Shown here in pieces: positions 41,765 to 54,440 of a DNA stretch of 64,000 bases; the first letter of the stretch is position 1, and the number at the start of each line of letters is the position of its first letter. Under the pieces are notes generated by a model. The model was not told the DNA's origin, made no database searches, and saw only the letters and a list, made by a program, of their open reading frames with translations. A program made the position numbers and the translations under genes. The stretch is from Parus major (taxonomy: Eukaryota > Chordata > Aves > Passeriformes > Paridae): positions 30,585,912 through 30,649,911 of the forward strand of contig NC_031799.1 in assembly GCF_001522545.3 (NCBI RefSeq). Direction: 5' to 3'.

Positions 41765-42860
41765 GGAAGTTATAAATTCATATCGATTCAGGCTTATCTT
41801 ACTTATAGCCAATATTTTGGTCTTTGAGAAGAGGGAAGTCTAATGGGTTAAACATGTTGACTTTCTTGTGCACTACTGAAAGAACAGGAATAAATGTGAA
41901 CAACAGCCCTTTCACAATAGCATTCCTTACAGAAATATTCCAGATTTTTCAAAAAGCTTTAGAGCAAAAAATAGCAGCATCATACTTGCACTGCCCTTCT
42001 TCTGTGAACAATACTAATAATTTGCCTATTGTGCACTCATATATAGCAGGTTCAAATTCAGTTTAATACCTTATGTGTATTCAGGCCCCTTGGCCACTAT
42101 GTTTTCCTGAACAAATGGGTTAAAAACACGTGACCTGAACTAGTTAGATGAGACACAATGTACTGCACAATAGTTCAGTAGTATGCACTGAAATTATGGC
42201 AGACTTTTTATGTCTGATTTCAAGACTGATTTCAATAATACTCGAATGGTAACCTGCAAACTCAGATTTTGCTTAACCTTCCTCCCTTCTGCCTGTCTCT
42301 TCCTGGTCTACACAAATACACAACACACCTTGTGTGATTCTGAAATTAGAATATTATTACAACTCCCTTTTTAGCCCGGTCTTTTTTTTGGTGTGGTTGT
42401 TACCAACACTCCAGAGCCGTGTAAAGTCAATCTGTCTGTGCTGCTTGAGCAACTTAAAGTGAATTCAGAAAAGTATGCAAAGCCAAATCTAGACTTCATT
42501 CACATCAGTCTAATTTTGAGCAGTTCAGGTTTCCATGTAGTAGCTAGAATTTGTATTGTTATGCAGATGAGACCAATTGGATAGTTTGACATTAAATTTT
42601 ACATTTATGAACAGTTGCGTTAAGCAAATCTCCAAAGCCCCAAAACGCTTGTATCCTTTCAAGTAGTTTTCCAGGAGGTGTTGTACCTCTGAATAACAAT
42701 TGTATCCCTTTAATGCCCACTTAAAACGCAAGAACATGGGAAAATACAATTCTTACATGAAATTCACCTTGGCCTAGGGCTGTATTTCTCCACCCAGTGG
42801 GTGTGACTGACAGGCAAGCATTGAAGAGGGCCCACTAGTAAGTCACACATCATACTTGTG

Positions 42861-42939
42861 AAAAACAAACGAAAAAAACCAAAACAAAGTGAAAGAAAAA
42901 CAAACCAAAAGAAGAAAAAAATAATAATAATAAAAAAAA
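42861..42939. repeat. A-rich low-complexity tract
   Basis: About 80 bases made mostly of A with scattered C and G, ending in (AAT)n and an A-run. The neighbouring sequence does not clearly belong to a retroelement. Confidence 0.85.
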
Positions 42940-43908
42940 GGGCACTGATCGCAGGACAGGGCACAGTTAAGTCTGCTGGTCAGCAGTCCTCCCAGATTGC
43001 TTCCCCCCTTGCCCCTGCCTCTGAAAAGTGTGAAGCTGCACCATAAGCATAAGCACTTTTCATGTGATGCTCTTGTTAATGCATTGCTCAGTTGAATGTC
43101 TCACATTCCCTTCCACATGTGGAAGGAGAACTGAGGTATGTGACCTGTCTGCAGTAGAGCAATGCAACATCAGGGTTGGTAACAGAAGCACTCCACCAGC
43201 AGCAAAGCAGTCTCCAAAAACTAAGCACAGACCAGCACACAGTTTGGCCAATTTTTCTAAAGTGATCCTGTCATTAGTCTTCTGACATACACAATCACTA
43301 AAATTAAATCTGTGTAACAACATTAAAGCACATTCCATATCAAGTCAGTTTGTCTGCTCCAAGTCTAAAGCCCTGTGTCCCCCCAGGAAACACCAGCAAT
43401 ATTGTATGGACCCTTTCTTCTATTTTAATCAAATGAACAATGAAATCACTTCCATACGCATAGCTATTGATAACAGCATGATGTAAGCGTTCAGGAGATG
43501 GAAACAGCACATGAAGACAGATAGCCATGGCAATAAGAGTCAAACTAAAGCTTTATATCAAGTTTAGTCTAGAGGTTACCACAGTTAGGAGACAGTATAT
43601 AGGAGACAGCCCAGAAAACATCACTCTAGGACGACGGCTAAGCTTCCAAACCTACAGAGTTTTTCGTATATCATTTGGCTCGGTCACAGCAAGTGCAGGT
43701 ATCTTTGCATGGTTCCCACCTACACCATTTCAAACAACACACCACAGCCTAACATTAAGTTCATGTAGAATACAGCAATCACATGAGGATCTCTTAGTAA
43801 AGGCATATGTCAACACCAAAAGGATAGCTGCCTTCCCAAATGTATTAGTATAAGTCTATTTTAATAAGCAGCAGATGGAAAAAAATGTAATCAGTATGTT
43901 GCAGCATG

Positions 43909-43924
43909 AAAAAAAAAAAAAAAA
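43909..43924. repeat. A16 homopolymer
   Basis: A run of 16 A in A-rich intron. Confidence 0.9.
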
Positions 43925-46119
43925 GACTAGACTAAACACACATAAAAAAATTCACATGTCAAAAAATAACACATTAAATTATAAGGCATGAAAAAAGAAG
44001 TGCACTGATTTTAGGGTAGAACAAGGCAAATTCTCTGGACTGTATCTTTCCATGAGATTAGTAGGGGAGAGTGACAGAAAACTGACATATTTTTTCACAC
44101 AGGCAGCTGTCCATAAGCAATATTTGACACTAGAAAGGGCACAGTTACCCCATTAAAGATATTGGCAGCTCCATTTACCAAAAATCTAGGTCTATAATTA
44201 ACTTTAGGCATACTGTATTGTTAAAGATTTACTGAATTGTTAAATAGTTAAAGATTTACTCTCAGATAAGTTGAATATGAACACATTATTTTTGCTGTCT
44301 TCTTTTTGCATTTTCTCTCTACCTTCCTTGTGCCATCATCATATGCCTTGGAATATTCTTCAAAGATGCAATTTTTGCAGTGTCCAGGAAAACATTTTTA
44401 TTTAAACAAAGTAAAACCACCAAGAGTTGTACAGGTTTTTTGCTTATCTGAATAAGAGATAATCCAATGCTGCTTATTATGAAATGCCTGTTGCTGAAGG
44501 CGTCCTTGTGTTTTGTTTTATTTTGCTTCTCACCATTACTTTAAGGAAACACCTTCTCTTTAAGGGTGTGTAGGATAGGGGAAAGGCTGAGAGAATGATG
44601 AGTAAAGTGAGTAGTTTCCTTTGAAGACTGACTGAAAAGTAAGCTGTGCTTTGTTACCTGGGCTTTGTTGACTCATCTGAACTGAAGGCTTACCCTACAA
44701 CTGTGCAATTTTAAAACTCGTGGCCAACAGTCATTCTGCATTCAAGGCTACTATTATCAGCCTTAGTGTCTAGTTTAAAACTTGGAGGTTGAAGTTATAG
44801 ACTAATATCATTATCAGGATAAGAACATTACAGGAATATAAGTGGTAGATACATTTTTCTGCTTCCGTCTCACAAGGTGGGGAGAGGCTGAACTGCAATC
44901 AGGAAAACAAATTTTATTCTGGAGAAAATATATAAGACCATACAGTTCAGGAATTTTCAGATTTATCTTGATGATGTCTGTACATCTACATACTTATTAT
45001 TAGAATTTTCCAATTATAAATATTACAGAAAGCCTAATTTTCTTAGTGGCTACAGCAGGGTTACAGATATTAGTGTAACTGCAGATCCAACTGCAGAGAT
45101 CTGTAGTACTAAATTCCAGATGAACTTGGCTCCTAAACAAAATAAAAGAGCAAGAGTAAGCAAAACCGAGTTGGGTGAGAAAGGGGAGAGACATAAATTC
45201 AAAAAACCAAGAGGTTAATATATATATTTAGCACTTGGAATTCCATAAGAGGAATTTTAAGCAAAGTTTAGTGCTTCCTGCCCTCATGAGCATTTTGTAG
45301 AACTATAATCTGCACACTCTTTTGAAAAAATTTCTCTGTATGCCTGTCTCAGCCATGTGGTGTGTACTTTCCATTTAGACAAATACAGAAGAATAGAAGG
45401 GAAATACAAATGTTGGCATAGGTGATTTCAAGCCTTAGTTGTTTGACCTTTTTGAATAAGCTTTTGGCATCTGTGACTTGGCAGGCAGAATGCAGGCCAA
45501 GCCAGAACAAAGAGGAAGACAGGAAGCAGAAAGCTGGCCATGTCTCCTTGGCAGTCAGCATTGCAACAGGGTGAAAAACCATGTTGTTGCCAAACCAGAA
45601 ACAGTGGGGGAAGCCCAGATAGCTGGCAAGTCACATACGGCTGTATTGTACATCCTAAACACTAAATGCTTGATAAACTGAAGTGCTATACCGGAATCTA
45701 ATCCACTCTTCTGCTCTACAGGGGAATACTTCATTTGCCCTTGTTTATGTGTTTTCTAAGGAACTGAAATAGCATTGTTACTATCATCTATGGGCTGGCA
45801 GGGTAAAATCTTGCTGCTACCATATGAGCATGAGCTTTCCAGTATCTTTCTAAGACACTGCTAGAGCATGGAATCCCCTTCACACATGTCCCTGTTTTGC
45901 CCCCAGCCCCCAGTCCTGATGATTCGAGCTTTCAAGTAGCCTCAGGAAGCATTGGCAGCAGACTGCCTATTGTGGCAAACTGCATTTACCACTTTGAAAG
46001 TAGATTTTTAATTCTTGCCATATCAGCTGAGCAGTACTATTTCACATCCAGCATTTGCCTAAAAAATTATGCAAACACTCATCTTCAAACCTAGGATGAG
46101 AAAACAGCTCTGGCTTTGC

Positions 46120-46640
46120 ATATTCTCAAACACCTGAACAAAGGGAGGTTGTTTTGGGCTTTTCTGTGGGTACAGTTCCCACCCTGGGCACAGAATTTAG
46201 TAGGTCACTTCCAGCCCTGTGCTCTGCAGATTGCAGGCTGTTGCAACCTGGGGCAGTGCAGCCGTGGCGCTCATTGCCTCAAAGGAAGCGGTGGGAACAT
46301 TGCCAACACGTGCAGAGGGAGGACTATTATAGATGTTTCCTCCATTGGTTAGTCAAGGTTCCTTGCACTTACAGTGGACTGCAAATTTCAAAGGGGACAC
46401 AGCAGAGTGTGGCTCATGTTGCTGTGTTACCCAGGAAGGTCTGGCTCCCTCCTAGATATGGAGATTGTCTTCCACATAGGAGACCCTCAGCAGCTGTACG
46501 GGGACTCTGCCCTCCCAGAGTGGTACAAAATCACCTTGTGCCAAACCAGCTGTTTAGGAGGCTTATTCATAGAGAAAAAAATACACGGGCTATTTTGTCC
46601 CCCAAATACCACCCATGGTTCAGTAAAGCCTTAGGAAGGG
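46120..46640. other. Unrecognised GC-richer block with overlapping open frames
   Basis: A GC-richer island of about 500 bases with overlapping plus-strand open frames, the longest at 46154-46696 (180 codons). The predicted peptides show no domain or repeat I recognise, start without a recognisable promoter and have no clear splice sites. It may be an old transposon fragment. I do not call a gene. Confidence 0.3.
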
Positions 46641-47143
46641 AGGTGGCAAAGGAGATTGCATTTCATACAGATCTTTATTTACCAATAACCTATTAAAGCA
46701 CTGTTGTCAAAGATACCTGATAAACAATCTCTTTGTAGGTGTGGAATGCATTTCTCACTGTCTTTCAGATGTTTCATTCCTGTGGCCAGGCTTTTACTAT
46801 CTTGATTACACATTATTTTAACACCAGTGAATTACAAAGCATGATTTTTAAAATGTTGATTCTGCCTTTGGGCCATGACCAGAATTCTCACAGACTCCCA
46901 GGGCCAAATAAAGGAGAAAATAAAGATCCCACTCATCACAGCCCTTTGCCACTTAATTCACCAACTGATTTTTTATTGTTCACAAAGACCAAAATCTATT
47001 AAGAGGTTTCATACTACTCCCAAAAGCACTCTGTTCTTTACTGTAATTACACTCTAATCACAACAACAATGCTGAACAAGTGTGTTCATTAATAAATGAG
47101 AGAGCACTTAAGAAAAACAGATCATTACAATTTATCAGCAAAA

Positions 47144-47164
47144 TTGATTGATTGATTGATTGAT
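47144..47164. repeat. (TTGA)n tetranucleotide repeat
   Basis: Five tandem TTGA units followed by a short GAAA repeat. Confidence 0.9.
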
Positions 47165-48329
47165 AGAAAGAAAGTACGATGATTGTAAATTGAAAGCAGT
47201 GATCACTTCCTACAATAGGAGTGTAAGAAAATGTCTTGTGATCATGCAGGACAAGACCTTATTCTGGATTCCTGCAGTAGCCAATTTTATGGGATCCCAT
47301 ACAGAAACTATATTCCGTTCCTCACAGCAAGTCCTTATAGCTCAACAGGTAGCAGAGAGAATTATCATTACAACTAGGTCCTAGCTTATGTTCAGCATCT
47401 GCTTTTGCTGACCTTCTTCAAATAGTTTTTTAATATATCTATGCTGTTATGCCTTAGTAATTACTACTTAATCACATGCATGTGAAGTCTACTAGAAACA
47501 AGTAAATTAAGAAGCTTTTTCTTCTTGATGGCCTTTCACTCACATTTACAACCAAACTTCCTGGAATCCATTAAAAAATTATGTAGTTAATTTCACTGAG
47601 TTGTCTTTGGGCCATAACACACCCATTTAAAAACTTTCTGGCAAACTATGCCCTCAGTCTTGTCACTTTTCTATCTACTTGCATACTTTCCCTTCCCTCA
47701 TTTGAAGTTCAAAGCAAAAATACTTTAACCAATCCCCAACAAGTTTCTGCATGTCAGCTGTAAAGGCACTTTCCTGTCCTTTACCAGTCATCCCACTGCC
47801 TCACACCACCACGTCCTGGCCCCACACACAGGGAAACCAAAGCTGAATGCTCTGTGGGGCAGAGACCAACATCCAGACTGCTGTGGGACTATCAGAAGCC
47901 TTCATTCTGCTGCTGCTACTGCATAATTAGCAGTAAGTGGCTTGGCCTGGAAATACAAATGTCAAAATTAACATAACAAGACAGCTTCTTCTTGGCTGCC
48001 CATCCAAGTTTCATAACTAAAACCTCAACATACTTTGAAAAAAAAAGATCTACCAACAATCAGTCCCAATCCTCAGTTTGTCCAAACTGAAGTGATCCTT
48101 TGAATCCTGAAGTCTGACACACCTAGAGAATGTGCTAATCTGATTCTGTGACTGTGTTTTATCTGTGTTGCCTAGCTCCTGAATACAGAGCCCTCCAGAG
48201 CAGGGACAGCCCATCTGACAGGGTCTGATCCCTCACAGAATTGGGGAGATACTGTGAGGGAGGACTCCACCTTTTGGCCTTTCAAAGTCACACTTTTCAT
48301 TCCCACAAAATGCAAAAGTTATTAGAGAG

Positions 48330-48990
48330 AGTTACTTTAATTTATTTTATAGTCAGTGAAAAGATTTTATCTAACATGCCATTTTATATTATAAAATATT
48401 AGCCAATTTTAAAAAGCCAATTAACTCATCTCATTATAAAATACTGCAACCTCCAGCATTCTGGAGTTTTCAGGAAAGGCTCTTTGGCTGCTTTTGCCAT
48501 CTAAGGCTGAATAATGCTTGTGATTGGAAATTATTTTTCTTTTACTCTATGAGAACAATTACTGCAGCTATCACACAATTATTGCAATTATAGTTGTAAA
48601 GACTGCTGTTCAGAGCTATTCTCTGTAGCACCATTTTGCAACACCAGGAACATTTGTCTTTTCTAATGATCACCACCAGCACAAATGTCCTTTTGTAGCT
48701 CTTTAAGTGATTTCATTTCTTTCTATTAATATCCTGTTACTTGCTTTGGGAAAAAGCAAAGGAGACAGGCCCCAATTAATATATACTTTTAAAGCAAAAG
48801 CTTTTAGCGAAGCCAGAGCTAAGGCATTTTAAAACAGGAATTGACACTTCCCTTTACAACAGCCTAACATTTTCAATGTGCCTTGCTAAATGGATAGAAA
48901 GCCCCCAAAATACTTCAAATCTGTGTTTCATAAACTGTACTCTAAGAGAAGCAGCAATAAAGTTTATTGCAGACCTAAAGTATCTGCATA
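48330..48990. promoter_or_regulatory. Conserved-element-like block (candidate enhancer)
   Basis: A TE-free, high-complexity, AT-rich stretch with several TAATTA/CAATTA-type sites, AGCCAATT and AACAATTACTGCAG. This texture is usual for conserved non-coding elements at developmental regulators. There is no direct evidence of conservation in the sequence itself. Confidence 0.25.
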
Positions 48991-49023
48991 AACCCGGTTA
49001 ATTGAAAAGTGGGTGGAGAGGGC

Positions 49024-49223
49024 TGCCAAATTAAATGTTTACATTAGCACAGCTGTATTGTAAAAACATTCTGCCCCCTGTGCTTTGTAATTATAAGATA
49101 TTTCTGGACTGTGTATCTCTGCAAAGTTTATCTCTACTGCCAAGAGTGTTTTGGCACAGAGTGTCTGCAATTTTTGGCAGCCAGAGAGCTCTCAGCACAG
49201 GCAGTTTCTAAAATGGCTGCCAA
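49024..49223. promoter_or_regulatory. Cluster of five NFI half-sites
   Basis: The hexamer TTGGCA or its complement TGCCAA occurs at 49024, 49138, 49151, 49174 and 49218. Random sequence would give about 0.1 in 200 bases. TTGGC is the half-site of the NFI dimer motif. None of the pairs makes the ideal TTGGC(N5)GCCAA palindrome, so binding would be by half-sites. Several CpGs survive just after the cluster (49233-49265). NFI autoregulation is possible but is inference. Confidence 0.35.
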
Positions 49224-50627
49224 GCAGTTATCCCGAAATGTCGTCGATCTAGTGTCGTCCTGCGTGAAGGGCAAAAGCCAAAACTGGTTCTAAAACCATC
49301 AGATTGTTTTAACTTAGGCAAGGAGCTGGTTTTCCAGATACGAGTGGGACCTGGCACCACCAGTCAGTCACACCAGGCTCACTGCGCAGAGCAGAGGGCT
49401 AGAAGACGTGCTGACCGCTCCACACATCCCATCACTGGGGAAAAAAGGGGGGAGGAGGGGTTTCCTGAAGGGAAGCTTACTTTATTGTTTTAAATTATGA
49501 ACAAATCGTCATATGCTTCCCCTGTGCCAGGAGCATACACGTTGGGACATTTGCAAAGTACAGCCACTCTGTGCTCAGGGACAAGGCACCAGCAAAGCCC
49601 CACATGCTTTATACCTCCTTCACACTGATTGCATTGGCCAGCTTTTAAAGAAAATCCCTGTCTTTTCCAAATAACCAGCAAAATGTACAAAACCTTTCCA
49701 AACATCTCAAACCTTTGCTGTGACAGTCTCTATTTTATTTGAGATGATGAGGACATCAAGATACACCACCCTTGGGCAGAATTAGAAAACCTTACCTATC
49801 CTGTCCCAGGCCTGTATAATAGACAGAAGAGTTCTCTCTCATTGTATTCAATGTCAAGACAAATGGAAATTGAGAGATTACTTAGGCCTTGTACTCTGCT
49901 TTAACCATAACTGTGCACAACCTAAGCTAAGGCATTTCATTGCTTTCCCATCGCTTGCTGGGCAATTTCACAAGATTCTGGTGGTTTGGATAATGACAGC
50001 TGACACTCGAGTGCATCATGATTTTTTCACTGAATTTTCTTTATGAAATAAAACTCTACAGACCTTTTAGCATCACTTCAAATTAAAAAATAAAATAGGA
50101 AGTGTCCACACCAGAAAAAAATATTCCATTAGTAGAAGAATCACAACCTTACAGACACTAAGTGAATACAAAGCTTGTCTTGTGGGTGCTGCCCCTATCT
50201 ATTTATGGTCCTAAGCCTCCCTATCAACTATCATTATATTATAACATCTGAATAGGAGCTTTTTGTGAAAATGCTAGTCAACTGATCCGTGAAATGCTTA
50301 TTGCCCATGGCCACATTGCATCAGAAGACTTTGTATCAACCCCAGTCAATTATTTATATAACTACATTTCATTTCAAATCCTTTCTACTCTATTGAGAAA
50401 TTTTTGTACCACTAAATAGAGAGGACGTTCACTTTGATTGTTATGTCCACTCAACATCCTTCTGAATTAAGTGACTTTCACCTCTGTTTAATTAGTAATC
50501 AGGGTCGAAGTCACACAGCTGTGTAATACTGATGTCCTTGTAAGGTTCCAGTGAGCTGGGGTTAAGGTTCCAAAGAGCATCTCTTCTATTAATATTTAAT
50601 AAGTGTATCTCCAAACTACTCTCTACC

Positions 50628-50645
50628 AAAAAAAAAAAAAAAAAA
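50628..50645. repeat. A18 homopolymer
   Basis: A run of 18 A. No retroelement is recognised upstream. Confidence 0.9.
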
Positions 50646-53539
50646 GGAACAAAACTAGCAAGGGACTGTATCTACAACTCAGCTATGCAAAGGGTCATCT
50701 TCAAAAAATCACACCATTTTCTCTATCTTATCTGCTGCTTACAGCCTCTACAAATGAAGCTTCATCCTGTAAATATGCCACTCTTCTTCCTTCCAAACAC
50801 ACACATGTATTTCAAAAATAAATATCTACCTATTCCCCATTTCTCATCCTCACTGAGCTAACATCACACTTTGAGTTAAAACACTGAAAAAACACAGACC
50901 ATTTCCCTCTATAGAAGCACTGGGTACTTTGCTTACTTGATGATCCCAAAACTTCCCCTGGACTGAAAGAAATACTGAAAATTCTCAAGATTACAATTCT
51001 GTTTATTTATGAGAGACAAAAACCAGATATACAACAACAGTTTTGTCCAGCTCAGATTCTAGGGTCTCACTTTATCTGACCAATCTGATACCAGGCCAGT
51101 GACTTGAGATAAAGATAACTATATACTTGCATGTAACTCGGCAGCATCATGCTATAACCTGTAAGAAAATGAGATTGCACCCCCAGTCCCTGGGTTCTTC
51201 ATGCTGCTGGAAAACAGGTTTACTAAATCCAAAGAGAACAAATTTTACTTATTCCAGGTTTAAAATTACAGTGAAATTCCATTTACAGTATTAAGAAATA
51301 TTACATTATACTCATGTTCTACTTTTAATGCTGTAGGAAACATCCCAATATCTTAGCAGTATCTTAACAGTTCCACTTGTATATTTAAAAAGGTTCTACC
51401 AAATGTGACCCAATCTGGGTCACATTTTCACTGGTATATGGTTTGCTGAAGTATTCAAAGGAAAGAAGGATCAAGATGTATTTTATTATTTACACTTACT
51501 CCTACCTGATCTACCTTTTGTTAAAAATTTTCGAGACAGGAAAACTCCGAGTATTTCCTCTATTGGGAGCATCGAATTTTATGTGTTATGAATAACACAG
51601 CCACTTTCCCAGCATTCCTTAGCTGATGGCTGGAATCTATGTCTAAATTCCATAAAAACCTGCTATAAGAGAACACTGAATTGTGTACTTTGATCTAAAA
51701 CATGAGGGGACAAAACTTATCATGAGATAATTCTGGGTTTTGCATCAACTTATTATTTGTTTATTCTACACATCCAGAGATTCCTAATCTATCTTGCCAG
51801 AAGTGTACAAAAGCTATATGCAAGAAGAAAGTTGCATAGATAGATGCTTGAAAGTCAAGGAATCGATGTGTCACAATCAATGTTGGCAATATGGTTTATT
51901 TCTTAGCACTCCAAGCCATATGCATTTTAGTTTTTGTCATCCTTTCTTAAGATTATTAAAATGAACCTAATGTCACAAATATTCATGCATTGAAGGCCTC
52001 ATATAAACTTAGAAAGAAGCAGGATTCATGCTGTACTGATACTCATGCAGCACTTGTGCACATATGTATGTGCAAAATTAAACCAAAATTCCATGTTTTG
52101 CAAACAGAATCTCTATTAGCATAAGGGTACCTCCCTTTTATATGGGAAATATATTCTTGAGTCCAAATCTTCAACTGGAGATGATCTGCCAAATGAAGCA
52201 CCTCTTTGAGGGCATTGTTCAATAATCACATATGCATATGGCCAACTTCAGTTGGGTTAGGCTGTCCACAATACAGTTACTGTACAAGAGGTTAAAGGGA
52301 GGAGGAATCTAGGCTGAATTACACCTGGGATTCTGAAGCACATTCCTACAAAAATACTATGTCCATCACCCACAAACCTAAAATAATCACTGCGGCACTC
52401 TTCAGTAAAGGTCCCCAGCATATCATTTTTCCATCTCAAAGTATTTTTTCACAGGAAGATAGTGTAAACAAAATTCACAAGATCATTCTTTTTCGATACC
52501 AAGGACTGTCCTTTACGATTCACCTTATACATGCAAACCATTGTCATCTTCTTGGCTTAAAATACATGCAAAGCATGATTGCTTGCTAAGAGACCAAGCT
52601 TTGAAATTTTCAAGTCCAAATGAGAGGCCTGACAGCAGAATGAAAACTTTTATGGGAACTCAACAGTTGTCAACATGTGCTAATATAACAAACTATTTAA
52701 ACAGACTGAGGCATTTTTATTTAAAGTTTCTTCTTTGCTACTAATTCTTCATTCCATCCCCTACTGAATTTCACTTCCACATTTCTTTCCGTATTTCCTA
52801 TTTTTATCTTCATTAAATCTGTGATGATTTTTTTCCCTGATAGTATTCATAGGTTTTAGAAAAAACATTCAGGGACTGGAAATTGGGATACTTTTTAGCG
52901 AACAAGGACCCTAAGTGATCACTTTTATTTCTTAATGATGGAAGGAAAAGTAATGAAACAGCCTCATTTTAAAAAGCATTTACATATCTTTATGTAATGA
53001 ACCATCTCTGCTCTTGTTCCCAAGCATTAGAATCTCTTGAGAGTATTATCTACTAAGTCTTACCTACATCACTGTTTGAGTGAATTCTAAATTTTAAAGA
53101 TGTGTAAGAGGAGCCGTCGCCTGTTGGGAAGAAATGTTTGCAGAATAACACTTAAATCATATCAGACAACCAGCCTACCAGTAACTGACTTCTGGCATTA
53201 ATTTTGACGCTATTTACATTATGTTAGCTCTTAATATAGTGCATACAGATTGACTATGTCTCCAAGGCCATAGTAGTCTTCACAGTCTTTTATGGTAAAG
53301 TCCAACAAGAAGCTTTCAATACTTCTTTTCCTGCATGGGAAAGGGGTACTCTCAGGGCCAAAGGTGGTGCTAGCATGGAAAGGAACATTCACAACACAAA
53401 TTTAATATCCTTGCAGGGCAAAGTCTTGCATTATGAGAACAAATATACAAAACTGTCATTAGCAAACATTAGGAATATCATTGTCAAAGACTTAACATTT
53501 ACTAGAAGGCAATTGCTTGAAAACCTGGTTTTAATTGTG

Positions 53540-54440
53540 CATACATATTTTTATTCATTAAAATGAGCAACCAATAAAATCCCACACTATGGTGTCCCAG
53601 CCTCATAACACATTAATAAAGTTTCTTAAAGGTTTTGGCAGGGGGCCAGCACAGTCCATTAACTCCTTGCAAGTTGTAAAAAGAAGTAAAGTCATTTTGG
53701 GCTGCCTTGTGGTTATGAATGAAACAGCAGGCAGTCTGTATGGAAACGTCACTTTGGATATGGCATTGGTAATGGATGCTTTGCTGTTCAATCAAAGCAG
53801 CATGGGGATAAGTTAATGCACTGAATCACAATCTAAATCCTGAGGAACTGCAAAACTAATTTAGTTAAAAGTGGAAGGAAAATACGAAAAGGTTCCAAGT
53901 TATGAAGCTCTGTGCATTTTCCTAGTAGGCTATCACATTGTAACAGGGTAAACTTGCCCACTGTGAAACCAAATACAATAACTTATTATACAATTAGTTT
54001 TCAATTATTCTAATGATTCTGCAAGGCTGCTTAGTAAGATCAATCACATTTTGGGCATTACTTTTAGCAAGTAGCATAATCAAATAAACTACCATTTTGC
54101 CTTATCTTACCCTTTTCTCTCTGAATGTGCAAAACATTTTAATTTCCTTGTTTTCTTCTTTTACACAAAGGAGCATAAATAACTTAAGCAATTGGTAACT
54201 AAGTGGCTGTCTTTAGCTCTGTCAAACAATTTGAATTAAAGTGCTATACTTTCCCCTTAAGCTTTATGCTACCATCTGTTCGCCCTTTTCATAACATTAC
54301 AAGCATTCGGTTCTGGAGAAGGGATTTAGTGTTTTGCATCCTTTTCAGAGCAAAAGGCAAATTTGAATGGTGGTGAGCATTTTAAAAGCCAACAAGATTT
54401 TCCAAGCAAGGCAACAAGTAAGCTGGAGGATTAGAGCATT
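53540..54440. promoter_or_regulatory. Conserved-element-like block (candidate enhancer)
   Basis: About 900 bases without simple repeats or transposon relics. The stretch is AT-rich but complex and dense in homeodomain-type ATTA cores (for example TACAATTAGTTTTCAATTA near 53990), SOX-like AACAATTTG and MEIS-like CTGTCA. A long intron of a developmental regulator is where such elements are expected. Function is inferred from texture only. Confidence 0.3.

Noticed and set aside
43527..43853. 108-codon plus-strand frame
   Set aside because: No domain, antisense to NFIB, no signals.
49111..49293. 60-codon frame MYLCKVYLYCQECFGTECLQ in the NFI half-site cluster
   Set aside because: Antisense to NFIB, with no splice support. 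The sequence is better read as regulatory.
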